From contig NZ_FZOR01000021.1 in NCBI RefSeq assembly GCF_900188445.1, positions 79,407 through 143,406 of the forward strand: 64,000 nucleotides of DNA, in the 5' to 3' direction. A program made the translations under genes and the position numbers. The DNA comes from Actinomadura meyerae (GTDB lineage: Bacteria; Actinomycetota; Actinomycetes; Streptosporangiales; Streptosporangiaceae). Position 1 is the stretch's first letter, and every line of letters starts with the position of its first letter. Under the pieces are notes generated by a model. The model did no database searches. It saw only the letters and a list, made by a program, of their open reading frames with translations, and had not been told where the DNA came from. Below are positions 1-8,520 of the stretch, piece after piece.

Positions 1-296
1 TTCAGCTTGAACTTGCGCTCACCGGAGCCGCGGCCGAGCTGGCCGAGCATCATGCCGCCCATCGCCAGCGCCATGCCGCCGCTGCTGATCATCATGATCG
101 GGCTGCGGGTGCCGCCGCCGAGGAACATCAGCCCCATCATCATGGGCATCACGGCCATCGGCAGGTACGTGAGCACGTTCTGCAGGCCGCCGCTCTGCAG
201 TTCCGGGATCTCGGGCGGCGACTCCAGCAGCAGTTCGCCCTTGGGGGCTGGCGGGGGTTTGCGGCGCTCCTTGCGCCGCACGAGGATCGTGCTCAC
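1..296 (-). CDS. eccC: EccC, FtsK/SpoIIIE-type T7SS ATPase (N-terminus only, cut by left edge)
   Basis: Only the first 98 or so codons are present; the rest lies left of the window. The protein starts VSTILVRRKERRKPPP and continues with an acidic and proline-rich stretch (SPPEIPELQSGG). A hydrophobic, Met- and Gly-rich membrane segment follows (LTYLPMAVMPMMMGLMF), then a second one. This is the typical start of EccC, the membrane ATPase that recognises ESX substrates and powers their export. The GTG at 296-294 is chosen because GGAGGA (complement of 305-310) sits 8 bases upstream. It is divergent from eccD across about 175 bases, so the core locus is split into two transcription units. The three ATPase domains are not visible here. 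The assignment rests on the N-terminus and the neighbours. Confidence 0.9.
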   Translation of the reverse strand, partial: MSTILVRRKERRKPPPAPKGELLLESPPEIPELQSGGLQNVLTYLPMAVMPMMMGLMFLGGGTRSPIMMISSGGMALAMGGMMLGQLGRGSGERKFKL

Positions 297-368
297 CTCG
301 GCGTTCCTCCGGAGCTTCGACGCCGGGGCGGCCGGTACGGGGAGACGGCCGGCCCGTTTGGGGGATAC

Positions 369-396
369 TTGTCAAACTTTGAGGTTGCTTTAGCGT
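369..396 (+). promoter_or_regulatory. Candidate promoter for the eccD operon
   Basis: TTGTCA at 369-374 and TAGCGT at 391-396 are separated by 16 bases and lie about 75 bases upstream of the eccD start, within the eccC-eccD divergent region. The match is to the general sigma-70 pattern and is only by eye. The minus strand carries TTGACA over the same site but no convincing -10. Confidence 0.3.
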
Positions 397-471
397 AAGC
401 GGACGTCACATCCTAAGCTGCGCGTTGCTCGGATCCGCCCCCTGATCTGAATGTGGAGGACGGGAGCTCCC

Positions 472-1872
472 GTGAACTCGCCTGCCATGACCGAACTGTG
501 CAGGGTGACCATCGTCGCGCCCAAGCGGCGCATCGATGTCTCCCTGCCCGCAGACGTGCCTCTCGCCCACATGCTCCCCACGCTGCTGCGCGCGGCCGGC
601 GAGGACATGGCGGACGCCGGGCTCGCCCACTCCGGCTGGGTGCTGCAGCGGCTCGACGGGAACCCGTTCGACGCCGCGCAGACGACGAGCGCCCTCGGCA
701 TCCGGGACGGGGAGATCCTGTACTTCCGGCCGCGGATGGCGCAGCTCCCGGAGATGTCGTTCGACGACGTCGCCGACGTCATCGCGTCCGGGATCCGCGA
801 GCGCACCGACCGGTGGCGCCCCACCACCACCCGCTCGTTCGGGCTCGGCGCGGGCGGCATCGCGCTGCTCGTCGGCGCGGTCGTGATCGCGCTGTCCGGA
901 CCGCCGTGGATCGTCCCGGCGGTCGCCGCGGGCATCATCGCGCTCATCGCCCTCATCATGGCGACGGTGCTGTCGCGGGCGGTCGCCGACTCCGGCGCGG
1001 GCGTGATCATCGGCTACACGGCACTGCCGTACGCGTTCCTCGCCGGGCTTGCCGCGCCGGCCCGCAAGGACCTGGAACTGCTCGACCTCGGCGCCCCGCA
1101 CCTGCTGGCCGGATTCGGCCTGACCGCCCTCGCCGCGATCATCGCCGCGTTCGCCATCGCGGACGGGCTGCCGGTCTTCCTCGGCATCGCGTTCGCCGCG
1201 TTCATGGGCGTGATCGGGTCCGGCGTCGGGTTCTTCTTCGACGACCTCCCGGCCGCGGGCATCGCGGCCGTCTGCGCGGTCGTCATGATGATGTTCATCG
1301 CCGCGGTCCCGTCGCTGTCGTTCAAGCTGGCGCGGATGCCGCTGCCGCCCGTCCCGGGCAGCGCCGAGGACCTGCGCCGCGACACCGAGACGGTGAACGG
1401 CCGCGAGGTCCTCGCCCGGACCGCGGCGGCCGACCGCTTCTCCACCGGCCTCATCGCCTCGATCGCGCTCGTCGCGGCCGGGGCGATGCTGTTCCTGAGC
1501 GGCGAGGACGGCTGGGCCGGACCGGCCACGGCCACCGCGATGTCGGTGTCGCTGCTGCTGCGCGCCCGGATCTTCCGCGGCGTCGGGCAGCGCTCGTGGA
1601 TGCTGGTGATCGGGCTGTTCGGCCTGGTGCTGACGACGATCGGGATGGCGCTGCACGGCAGCCAGGTCGTCGCGCTCGCCGTGGCGCTCGTCCCGCTGCT
1701 GGTGCTCACCGCGATCGTCGTCGCGGTGACGCTGTGGCTGCCGGGCCACCGGCCCACCCCCGTCTGGGGGCGGTGGGGCGACATCCTCGACATGCTGGTG
1801 ATGATCGCGCTGATCCCGCTGGCGCTCGCCGTGCTGGACGTGTACTCCCGCGTCCGCGGGCTGGCCGGGTGA
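472..1872 (+). CDS. eccD: EccD, T7SS membrane channel subunit
   Basis: EccD forms the multi-spanning pore part of the ESX inner-membrane complex. The product (466 residues) has an N-terminal ubiquitin-like (YukD-type) cytosolic domain of about 85 residues (TELCRVTIVAPKRRIDVSLP...). After it I count eleven hydrophobic segments from about residue 125 to the end, which is the EccD architecture and usual size. GTG 472 is preferred over ATG 451 because GGAGG at 455-459 and GGAG at 462-465 lie just upstream of it; ATG 487 is a third option. The stop is 7 bases before eccB, so the two are probably translated from one message. No defects are seen. Confidence 0.95.
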   Translation: MNSPAMTELCRVTIVAPKRRIDVSLPADVPLAHMLPTLLRAAGEDMADAGLAHSGWVLQRLDGNPFDAAQTTSALGIRDGEILYFRPRMAQLPEMSFDDVADVIASGIRERTDRWRPTTTRSFGLGAGGIALLVGAVVIALSGPPWIVPAVAAGIIALIALIMATVLSRAVADSGAGVIIGYTALPYAFLAGLAAPARKDLELLDLGAPHLLAGFGLTALAAIIAAFAIADGLPVFLGIAFAAFMGVIGSGVGFFFDDLPAAGIAAVCAVVMMMFIAAVPSLSFKLARMPLPPVPGSAEDLRRDTETVNGREVLARTAAADRFSTGLIASIALVAAGAMLFLSGEDGWAGPATATAMSVSLLLRARIFRGVGQRSWMLVIGLFGLVLTTIGMALHGSQVVALAVALVPLLVLTAIVVAVTLWLPGHRPTPVWGRWGDILDMLVMIALIPLALAVLDVYSRVRGLAG

Positions 1873-1879
1873 CGCGCTG

Positions 1880-3325
1880 ATGCAGAACCGGCGGGATCTC
1901 TACCAGGCGCACCGCCTGATGACGCAGCGCGTCGGCCTGGCCCTGCTGCAGGGCGAGCCCGACGTGGCCGAGTCGCCGATGCGGCGGCTGTCGGTGGGCG
2001 CCTTCGCCGGCGTGATGGTCGGACTGCTGATCATCGCCGTGTTCGGCATCTGGGGGATCCTGTCCCCGGGCGGCGCCAAGGGACTCGACAAGGCCGGCCA
2101 GCTCATCATCGAGAAGGAGACCGGCACGAAGTACATCTACAACGCCCAGAACGGGAAGATGTTCCCGGTCGCGAACTACGCGTCCGCGCTGCTGGCCCTC
2201 GACTCCGACAGCACGCCCGAGCGGCGCACCGTCTCGCGCAAGTCGCTGGCCAAGTTCGAGCGCGGCGCGATGATCGGCATCGTCGGCGCGCCCGACTCGC
2301 TGCCCGGCAAGGACCAGCTCATCCGCGGGCCCTGGTCGGTGTGCACGCGGGAGGCGGCCGGGGCGACCGGGGTGAAGCGGCAGATCAGCGCGCTCGCCGC
2401 GGGCCGGAAGGTCGGCGGCCGCAGGCTGGCCGACACCGAGGCCGTCGTCGTGCAGAGCGGCGGCGTCCCGTGGGTGGTCTGGAAGGACCACCGGATGCAG
2501 ATGACGATCCGGGCGGACCAGGTGACGGCGCTGACCGGCGGCCCGAGCGCCGTCGAGGTCTCGGCGACGTGGCTCAACGCGATCCCCGCGGCGGGCAACT
2601 TCGCGGCGCCGGACGTCCCCGACCGGGGCAAGGCCGTCCGCGGCCCGCGCAACGGGACGGCGCGCGTCGGCCAGGTCTTCAAGGCCGAGACCGGCGCCGG
2701 CGGGCAGGTGCTGTGGTACGTGATGCTCCCCGACGGGCTCTCCCAGATCAACGAGACGCAGGCGCAGCTGCTGCTCCGCGACGTGCGGACCACCGCCGCC
2801 TACCCCGGCGAGCAGGCCGTGCCGCTGCCGACGGACGTCCCGTCCGCGCAGGCGATCGCCTCCCGGACGCGGCTGCTGGACAACGACCTGCCGCCGACGC
2901 TGCCGACGTTCGTCGCCTGGGACCCCGCGACGCCGCTGTGCTCGGTGTTCCCGATCGGCTCCTCGACGGCGCAGCTCACGATGGGCGGTTCGCTGCCCGC
3001 CCCGGCGGCGGGCGCGCTCGGCGCCGGCACCTCGGGCTCGTCCGGGACGATCGACCAGATGGTGCTGCCGCCCGGCGGCGCGGCGCTGATGAGCCTGGTG
3101 CCCGCCGGCGGCGACGGCGGCTCCACGGCCGGCTCCGGGTCGCTGTCGCTCGTCAACGACCAGGGCGTCCGGTTCGCGCTGCCGTCGGCGGAGGTCGCGA
3201 AGAAGCTCGGCTACGAGGCCAAGCAGGCCGCGCCGGTGCCGTCCAGCGTCATCCACCTGATCCCGCAGGGCCCCGCCCTCGACCCCGCGCTGGCTCGCCA
3301 GCCGGTCTCGACGTCGAAGGCATAA
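1880..3325 (+). CDS. eccB: EccB, T7SS core membrane subunit
   Basis: EccB is a single-pass ESX core protein whose large domain lies outside the cytoplasmic membrane. The 481-residue product has the typical cytosolic start (NRRDLYQAHRLMTQRVGLAL), one membrane segment at about residues 38-60, and a long extracytoplasmic domain. Two cysteines, C155 (PWSVCTRE) and C354 (PLCSVF), match the conserved EccB pair expected to form a disulfide. A Gly/Ser/Ala-rich stretch lies near residues 375-430. The size is normal for the family. It follows eccD after 7 bases, and a 175-base gap separates it from the WXG100 pair, which may have its own promoter. Confidence 0.96.
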   Translation: MQNRRDLYQAHRLMTQRVGLALLQGEPDVAESPMRRLSVGAFAGVMVGLLIIAVFGIWGILSPGGAKGLDKAGQLIIEKETGTKYIYNAQNGKMFPVANYASALLALDSDSTPERRTVSRKSLAKFERGAMIGIVGAPDSLPGKDQLIRGPWSVCTREAAGATGVKRQISALAAGRKVGGRRLADTEAVVVQSGGVPWVVWKDHRMQMTIRADQVTALTGGPSAVEVSATWLNAIPAAGNFAAPDVPDRGKAVRGPRNGTARVGQVFKAETGAGGQVLWYVMLPDGLSQINETQAQLLLRDVRTTAAYPGEQAVPLPTDVPSAQAIASRTRLLDNDLPPTLPTFVAWDPATPLCSVFPIGSSTAQLTMGGSLPAPAAGALGAGTSGSSGTIDQMVLPPGGAALMSLVPAGGDGGSTAGSGSLSLVNDQGVRFALPSAEVAKKLGYEAKQAAPVPSSVIHLIPQGPALDPALARQPVSTSKA

Positions 3326-3360
3326 TGTAATGTAGATCACATGAACCGGTAGATCATCGG

Positions 3361-3384
3361 TTGCGTCGACATAGATGGACGCAA
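3361..3384. repeat. Inverted repeat downstream of eccB
   Basis: TTGCGTC (3361-3367) and GACGCAA (3378-3384) form 7-base arms around a 10-base loop. The repeat overlaps the proposed esx promoter -35 region, so it could be an operator for the WXG100 pair. A weak terminator for eccDB is the alternative; there is no T-run. Confidence 0.35.
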
Positions 3385-3394
3385 GGCTTATGAT
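3366..3394 (+). promoter_or_regulatory. Candidate promoter for the WXG100 gene pair
   Basis: TCGACA (3366-3371) and TATGAT (3389-3394) are spaced by exactly 17 bases. TATGAT differs from the -10 consensus at one base. A start near 3401 would give a leader of about 100 bases before the first WXG100 gene. High separate expression of esx genes is usual. Identified by eye only. Confidence 0.45.
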
Positions 3395-3500
3395 CGCTGA
3401 CATTTCGTGTCATTGGGATTGCTCCCGGGCCGGCCGGAGTTACGGTCAGTCTCCACTCTCCTGATGAGGCAACCAGAAATCGGAAAACGGAGGTGACACT

Positions 3501-3821
3501 GTGGGGAACACATCCGCAGCCGACAGAGCGGCAATGCAGCAGGCCGCCACGCGCATCGAGGACTCCGCGGGCATCGTCAAGGGTCTGCAGAGCCAGCTCG
3601 ACGGGCACAAGGCGCAGCTGATGTCTGGGTGGGCCGGTAACGCTGCGGTGTCCTTCGACCGGGTGTTCACCGAGTTCCAGACCGAGATGGGCAAGGTGCG
3701 GACCGCCCTGGAGGGCATGCACCAGAAGCTCGTCCACACCAAGATCACGTACGAGAGCACGGAACAGGAGCAGCAGGACGCGGTCAACAAGATCAACCAG
3801 CTGCTCAACGGCGGCACCTGA
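3501..3821 (+). CDS. WXG100-family T7SS substrate (first of pair)
   Basis: This 106-residue helical-hairpin protein has the WXG turn at W44-A-G46 (SGWAGNAAVSF) between two amphipathic helices. A YxxxE export signal (Y84-E88, YESTE) lies in the C-terminal tail. WXG100 proteins form dimers that EccC recognises and exports. It starts with GTG behind a near-perfect Shine-Dalgarno sequence, GGAGGTGA at 3489-3496, consistent with strong translation. The next WXG100 gene begins 45 bases downstream, so the two probably make an EsxB/EsxA-like heterodimer. Which one is EsxA and which EsxB cannot be decided by eye. Confidence 0.93.
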   Translation: MGNTSAADRAAMQQAATRIEDSAGIVKGLQSQLDGHKAQLMSGWAGNAAVSFDRVFTEFQTEMGKVRTALEGMHQKLVHTKITYESTEQEQQDAVNKINQLLNGGT

Positions 3822-3866
3822 TCGGTTCCCGTCACCGCCAACCCTCCGACCGTAAGGACTCCGACC

Positions 3867-4163
3867 GTGAGCGACAGCTACACCAAGGCAAATTTCAGCG
3901 CCATGCAGCAGGCGCAGGCCGACTTCACGCTGGCCTACCGCGCCCTCGTCGACGAGCTCGACGACCTTGAGAAGACCCTGGAGCAGCACCTCTCGCAGTG
4001 GGAGGGCGGTGCCCAGACCGCCTACTGGGACGCCAAGCGCCAGTGGGACGCCGCCGCGGCCCACATCGGCCGGGTTCTGAACCAGCTCGGTGTCGTCATC
4101 GGCGACGCGCACACCAACTACAGCGGGGCCGAGCGGGCCAACCAGAACATCTGGGCGGGCTGA
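3867..4163 (+). CDS. WXG100-family T7SS substrate (second of pair)
   Basis: This 98-residue protein shows the WXG turn at W45-E-G47 (SQWEGGAQTAYWDAK) and a YxxxE signal near the C-terminus (Y85-E89, YSGAE). The size and helical-hairpin layout fit the family. It starts with GTG; an AAGGA at 3854-3858 lies upstream with somewhat long spacing. It is the likely partner of the preceding WXG100 protein. A strong stem-loop directly follows the gene. Both members carry a YxxxE motif, whereas in many characterised pairs only one does. Confidence 0.93.
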   Translation: MSDSYTKANFSAMQQAQADFTLAYRALVDELDDLEKTLEQHLSQWEGGAQTAYWDAKRQWDAAAAHIGRVLNQLGVVIGDAHTNYSGAERANQNIWAG

Positions 4164-4187
4164 CGCAGGAGCAGCGAGGTCCGTCTA

Positions 4188-4220
4188 CGTCGTGCGGGTC
4201 CGCGGAGGACTCGCACGACG
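4188..4220. terminator. Strong stem-loop after the WXG100 pair
   Basis: CGTCGTGCG (4188-4196) pairs with CGCACGACG (4212-4220). The stem continues inward through one G-U pair and GTCC/GGAC to a 5-base loop, giving about 14 paired positions. There is no T-run. It sits between the esx pair and the next gene, so it may stabilise the esx message end or partly stop transcription and reduce expression downstream. Confidence 0.6.
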
Positions 4221-4262
4221 CAGATGTGCCGGGGATGAAGGGGATCCGCCGGAGGGTCAGCG

Positions 4263-4868
4263 ATGAGTGATTACTATCTGACAGACGCGGAACTCGCGAA
4301 AATCGTGCACGACCGGTACGTGGGCGTCGCCGGCCGGGACGAGAGCGGGGAGATTCCGGAGTACCAGACCGTCACGGGAATGACCCGCGACGAATGGAAC
4401 AACCTCTCGGAGTCGCGGCAGCGCGAACTGTACTTCGAATACAGCGCCGGCGCCGACGCCGGCAAGTGGAACGACCCGAGCAATGCGCTTCCACGGGGCA
4501 CGCAGCCTGAACGCGGGGATTGGAAGGCCAAGGCCGAAGACGGCTACGAGGTCGATCCGGCGGAGCTTCGCAGCCTCGCCGGCGACATGAAGTACAAGCT
4601 CGACATCTGGAAGCGCAAGCTCAACAAGGTCGGCGCCACGTCGATCACCCAGGCCGACCTCGGCAACATCCAGGGATCCGAGCAGTTCGTGAACGTGGCG
4701 AACGCGAGCAAGACCGGTTTCCAGGAGTACATCAGCGCCATCGAGACCGCCTACCTCGGTGTCATCGAGAACCTCAAGCGGACGGCGGACCAGTACGAGA
4801 ACGCCCACGGCAACACCAAGAAGACCGTGGACGGTGTCAACCCGACCGGTGACCCCAACCTCAGCTGA
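4263..4868 (+). CDS. EspC-like T7SS-associated protein
   Basis: The 201-residue protein has an unusual N-terminal 90 residues with no family I recognise. A helical C-terminal half follows, starting at YEVDPAELRSLAGDM. This pattern (V-P/D-E-L-R-x-L-A) is typical of EspC/WXG100-like T7SS proteins and is followed by long amphipathic helices. No signal peptide or membrane segment is seen. It lies between the esx pair and a Gly-Pro-rich substrate, 99 bases after the former and 25 before the latter. A role as secreted substrate or partner of the next gene is inferred from that position. Confidence 0.7.
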   Translation: MSDYYLTDAELAKIVHDRYVGVAGRDESGEIPEYQTVTGMTRDEWNNLSESRQRELYFEYSAGADAGKWNDPSNALPRGTQPERGDWKAKAEDGYEVDPAELRSLAGDMKYKLDIWKRKLNKVGATSITQADLGNIQGSEQFVNVANASKTGFQEYISAIETAYLGVIENLKRTADQYENAHGNTKKTVDGVNPTGDPNLS

Positions 4869-4893
4869 TCGCCGGCCCTGAGAGGAGGTATCG

Positions 4894-6072
4894 ATGGGCA
4901 AGAACACCGAGCATTACCCGATCCGGGACGGGATGAGCTTCGGCTCGTACAACGCGGACGGCATGAGCCATGAGGACGTCAAGAACAAGCTGAAGGCGCT
5001 CAATCCCAGCAAGGTCGGTGACGCCGCGACGGCCTACAAGGACGCGGCCGACGTGCTCGCCGAGATGACCGACGAGCTGACCAACAATTTCGCCAAGAAG
5101 ATCATCAAGCATTGGAAGGGCGAGTCGGCGCAGAAGGCGCTCGACCAGCTCGGCCAGGTCTACTCCACCGCGGGAAAGCTGTCGGACGACAGCCACAACA
5201 ACGCGACGCTCTACACCTGGTACAAGCACGACGTTCTGGACTGGTACAAGACCCAGGGCGACACGATGACCGACGGGTGGGTCCACACCGGCGGTGACGA
5301 CGACAACGCCCGCCAGCTGATGAACAGGTTCATCGGCCGGATGAAGGAGGCGTTCGAGGGTCACCCCCTCAAGATCTCCAAGGACCTGCCCGGCCAGCAG
5401 GGTGGAGTGACCGACAAGCCGCCGTACACCGGGAACCCGCCCGGTGGCGGTCCTCCCGGTGGCGGCCCCCCCGGCGGCCCCGGCGGCTTCGACCCCGGCT
5501 CGAACACCCCCGGCGGCCCCGGCTCGAAGTTCCCGACGTCGGACGGCGTCGGTGCCTTCGACCCGAGCCGCAACACCACCAGCCCCTTCACGAACGACGG
5601 CGCCAGCCCCTTCACTCCCGACGGTGCGGGTTCGTACAACCCGGCGGGCGGCCCGGGCAGCGGCGGCCTGGGCGGCGGCTCGCCGTTCGGCGGTGCGGGC
5701 GGATCGCCGTTCGGCGGCGGCTCCGGCACCGACCTGGCGGGCATGCCCGGCGGCGGCCCCGGTGGCGGCGGCCTGCCCGGCGGCATGCCCGGCGGCGGTG
5801 GCGGCGGTTTCGGCGCCGACCCGGGCGGCTTCGGCGGCCCGAACGCGGGCGCTTCCCCGGCCGGCGGTCCCGGTGGTGCTCTCGGCAGCGGCGGCCCTGG
5901 AGCGGGTGCGGCCGGCGCCGGTGCCCGCGGCGGCATGCCCATGGGCGGCATGCCGATGGGGCAGGGCGCGCAGGGCGGCAAGAACGAGGAGCGCGAGCGC
6001 AACACCTGGCTCACCGAGGACGAAGATGTGTGGGGAGCCGATGACGACACCGCTCCGCCGGTGATCGGCTGA
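4894..6072 (+). CDS. PPE/WXG-like T7SS substrate with Gly-Pro-rich tail
   Basis: The first 170 residues are helical and resemble the N-terminal domain of PPE/WXG-like secreted proteins; KHWKGESAQKALDQLG holds a WxG turn. Residues from about 180 to 350 are a Gly/Pro/Ser-rich low-complexity region with many PGGG units. The end (NTWLTEDEDVWG followed by APPVIG) is a short acidic motif that I associate with actinomycete T7SS substrates of this type. SD GAGAGGAGG lies upstream of ATG 4894. It is followed by mycP, the ESX protease, and is a plausible exported protein. The function of the tail is unknown. Confidence 0.8.
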   Translation: MGKNTEHYPIRDGMSFGSYNADGMSHEDVKNKLKALNPSKVGDAATAYKDAADVLAEMTDELTNNFAKKIIKHWKGESAQKALDQLGQVYSTAGKLSDDSHNNATLYTWYKHDVLDWYKTQGDTMTDGWVHTGGDDDNARQLMNRFIGRMKEAFEGHPLKISKDLPGQQGGVTDKPPYTGNPPGGGPPGGGPPGGPGGFDPGSNTPGGPGSKFPTSDGVGAFDPSRNTTSPFTNDGASPFTPDGAGSYNPAGGPGSGGLGGGSPFGGAGGSPFGGGSGTDLAGMPGGGPGGGGLPGGMPGGGGGGFGADPGGFGGPNAGASPAGGPGGALGSGGPGAGAAGAGARGGMPMGGMPMGQGAQGGKNEERERNTWLTEDEDVWGADDDTAPPVIG

Positions 6073-6160
6073 TCGGCTGACCTCTCGGACACGGGCGGTA
6101 CGGGCGGCCGCGGGCCCTCCGTGCCGCCCGTACCGGCACGACGGACTAGGAGTGCGACAG

Positions 6161-7435
6161 ATGCGGTGGCTGCTTCGGACGGTGGCTGCGACGGCGGCGA
6201 TCGGGCTGGCGGCGGCGCCCGCCGTTCCCGCGCACGCAGCCCCGGGCCCCAGGGCGGACCAGTGGTGGTTCCGTTCCTGGAGCATCCAGAAGGAAGTGTG
6301 GCCTGTAACCAAGGGCAAGGGCGTGACGGTCGCCGTCATCGACACCGGTGTCAACGCGCAGCTGCCCGACATGAAGCCGGTGGTGCTCCCCGGCACCGAC
6401 CTGACCGGCAAGGGCGGCGACGGCCGCCGCGACAACGACTCCTACAACCACGGCCACGGCACCGGCATGGCGAGCCTCATCGCCTCGCAGGGGACCAAGA
6501 CGGGGTTCGTGGGCATCGCGCCCGAGGCGAAGATCCTGCCCATCGCGGCCCCCTCGGTGAGCGGGCCGACGACGGCGAAGGCCGTCCGGTTCGCCGTCGA
6601 CAACGGCGCCAAGGTCGTCAACATCTCCGAGAGCAGCCAGTCCGCCGGCATCTACCCGAACCAGTGCCCGCCGGAGCTCCTCGACGCGATCAAGTACGCC
6701 GCGGAGAAGGACGTGGTGCTCGTCGCCTCCGCCGGCAACTCGGGCGACATCGACAACAAGCCCAACTACCCCGCGTCCTGCCCGGGGGTCGTCGCCGTGG
6801 GGGCGTTCGGCCATGACGGCAAGCCGTGGAAGTCGACGCAGCGGCAGTCCTACGTCACCGTCGCCGCGCCGGGCGCCGACGTCGGCTACCTCGGCAGCGA
6901 GGGCCACGCCTACAACTCGGGCGCGGGGACGAGCCAGGCGTCCGCGCTGGCCTCCGGCGCGATCGCGCTCGTCCGCGCCCGCTACCCGGAGATGTCGGCG
7001 CGCAAGGTCGTGCAGCGCATCACCGCGACGGCGAAGGACTTCGGCCCGACCGGCAAGGACGACATGCTCGGGTACGGCGTCATCAGCATCCCGCGCGCGC
7101 TCAAGCAGAACGTGCCGGACACCGCGCCGAACCCCGTCTACGAGCGGCTGGACAAGGTCGCGGGCGGTTCGAAGGCCGGGGCGGGCGCGACCAAGCCGGC
7201 CGCGGCCGACGAGGACGACTCCGGCGGCTTCCCGATCCTGATCGTGGGCGGTGTCGTCGTGGTGCTGGTCGTGCTGGGCGTCGGCGGCTTCCTGCTGATG
7301 CGCGGTCGCAAGAAGGGCGCCGCACCGGCCGGTCCCGCGCCGATGGCACCGCCGCAGCCCTTCGGGGCGCCGGGGCCCGGCCCGCAGCAGGGACCGCCGC
7401 CCGGCGGACCGCAGAACCGGCCTCCGGGCCGCTGA
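6161..7435 (+). CDS. mycP: Mycosin, subtilisin-like serine protease of the T7SS
   Basis: MycP is the membrane-anchored S8 protease needed for ESX complex stability and for processing some substrates outside the membrane. The 424-residue product has a signal peptide (cleavage near AHA-AP, residue 26). The subtilisin triad is D61 (VAVIDTGV), H99 (HGHGT) and S258 (GTSQAS). A C-terminal membrane anchor (FPILIVGGVVVVLVVLGVGG) is followed by a basic and Pro-rich cytosolic tail. ATG 6161 is chosen because AGGAG (6148-6152) lies 8 bases upstream; the GTG at 6152 would overlap that site. It ends convergently, 7 bases from the next minus-strand gene. Confidence 0.96.
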   Translation: MRWLLRTVAATAAIGLAAAPAVPAHAAPGPRADQWWFRSWSIQKEVWPVTKGKGVTVAVIDTGVNAQLPDMKPVVLPGTDLTGKGGDGRRDNDSYNHGHGTGMASLIASQGTKTGFVGIAPEAKILPIAAPSVSGPTTAKAVRFAVDNGAKVVNISESSQSAGIYPNQCPPELLDAIKYAAEKDVVLVASAGNSGDIDNKPNYPASCPGVVAVGAFGHDGKPWKSTQRQSYVTVAAPGADVGYLGSEGHAYNSGAGTSQASALASGAIALVRARYPEMSARKVVQRITATAKDFGPTGKDDMLGYGVISIPRALKQNVPDTAPNPVYERLDKVAGGSKAGAGATKPAAADEDDSGGFPILIVGGVVVVLVVLGVGGFLLMRGRKKGAAPAGPAPMAPPQPFGAPGPGPQQGPPPGGPQNRPPGR

Positions 7436-7443
7436 CGGCGGCC
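7427..7443. terminator. Hairpin across the convergent mycP and lipo/DUF3558-like stops
   Basis: GGCCGC (7427-7432) and GCGGCC (7438-7443) form 6 G-C pairs around TGACG, overlapping the mycP stop codon. It may act as a two-way terminator between convergent genes; there is no T-run. Confidence 0.4.
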
Positions 7444-8315
7444 TAGCGGCTCAGGCAGGTACGGCAGGCCGCGAGAGCCGACGTGGCGCTCCGTGCGGCG
7501 GCTTCGGCCGCCGCGCGGGCGCTCGCCTTGTCGACCGGCGGGGCCTCGCGGGTCTTCGGCGAGGCGTCCTTGGCGTCCGGCGACACCGTGGCGCGGAAGC
7601 GCACTGTGATGACCGCGTTGCGCAGTCGGACGGTGGCCGCGGCCGTACCGGACCGTCCCAGCGGGCCCGTCAGCGTCAGGTTCTGCGCGAACGCCTGGTC
7701 GCCCACGCGGATGAGCGTGGGGGCCTCGGCACGCAGGGAACCGGGTGCGTCCGTCGACGTCCCCTCCATCGTCCGGGCGCTGTTCCAGGCCGCGTCGTAT
7801 TCGGACTTCGCCGACGCCGTGCCGTCCAGGTGAAGCCGCACTGAGACGTCGATGCGCCGCGATGCCTGGACGCCCGCCAGGCCCGGCCGCTCCGCCCAGG
7901 AGCAGGCGGCGTACCGTTCGTCCGCCGAGTTCTCGGCCTCGTTCGGGACGGGCGGATCGGAGCGCGGGACGTACTGTTCGAGCGTCTCCCCAGGCACCAG
8001 GGAGCAGGGCTCCGGCATCGACGTGAAACGGGCGGGCTCGTCCTCACCGGAGGCGGCCTGCACCCACCAGCCGACCCCCCCGGCGACCAGGACCAGCGCA
8101 CCGGCGCCCGCCGCCCACCACCGCCGGCGACCCGGCCACCGGCGCGACGCAGCCGCCTCCGGAGCCTCGGCCGGCGGCTCCTCGGTGGGCGGCTCCTCGA
8201 CCGGCCGGTACGAGCCGTCCAGCTGCTGCTCCGAAGCGATGAACTCCGGCCGCGACCCCTCGGACAACTGCCGACCCCCAACCCGTCCACTTGCGATCTG
8301 CCGCGAGGCTAACAC
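7443..8315 (-). CDS. Membrane-anchored extracytoplasmic protein, DUF3558-like
   Basis: The 290-residue product has a cytosolic, Glu/Pro-rich start, a basic patch and one membrane segment (about residues 64-88, ending in GGVGWWVQAASG). The extracytoplasmic domain has PCSLVPGETLEQYVP and a later AACSWAE. This Cys-Ser-Leu ... Cys-x-Trp pattern resembles actinobacterial DUF3558-type domains, whose function is unknown. The C-terminus holds two close cysteines (AACRTCLSR). The start is uncertain because several GTG codons lie in the first 20 residues. It is convergent with mycP. A role in the ESX locus is possible but not shown. Confidence 0.7.
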   Translation of the reverse strand: MLASRQIASGRVGGRQLSEGSRPEFIASEQQLDGSYRPVEEPPTEEPPAEAPEAAASRRWPGRRRWWAAGAGALVLVAGGVGWWVQAASGEDEPARFTSMPEPCSLVPGETLEQYVPRSDPPVPNEAENSADERYAACSWAERPGLAGVQASRRIDVSVRLHLDGTASAKSEYDAAWNSARTMEGTSTDAPGSLRAEAPTLIRVGDQAFAQNLTLTGPLGRSGTAAATVRLRNAVITVRFRATVSPDAKDASPKTREAPPVDKASARAAAEAAARSATSALAACRTCLSR

Positions 8316-8520
8316 CCGGGAACGCGTGCATCGCTCCCACGATCATTAAAAGCCCATCCGGTCGCGTCCGCATAATCGACGACGCGGGTTCACCGCTGCT
8401 GTTATGGTGCCTACCGCACAATGGTCAGAACGCAAGTCAAGTCATGCGGGCCGTGATGGCGGGGAGGGGCGCCGCCGGACCGATCCGCTCGTCGGGTGAT
8501 GGCATGCGGGGTCGAGGCGC

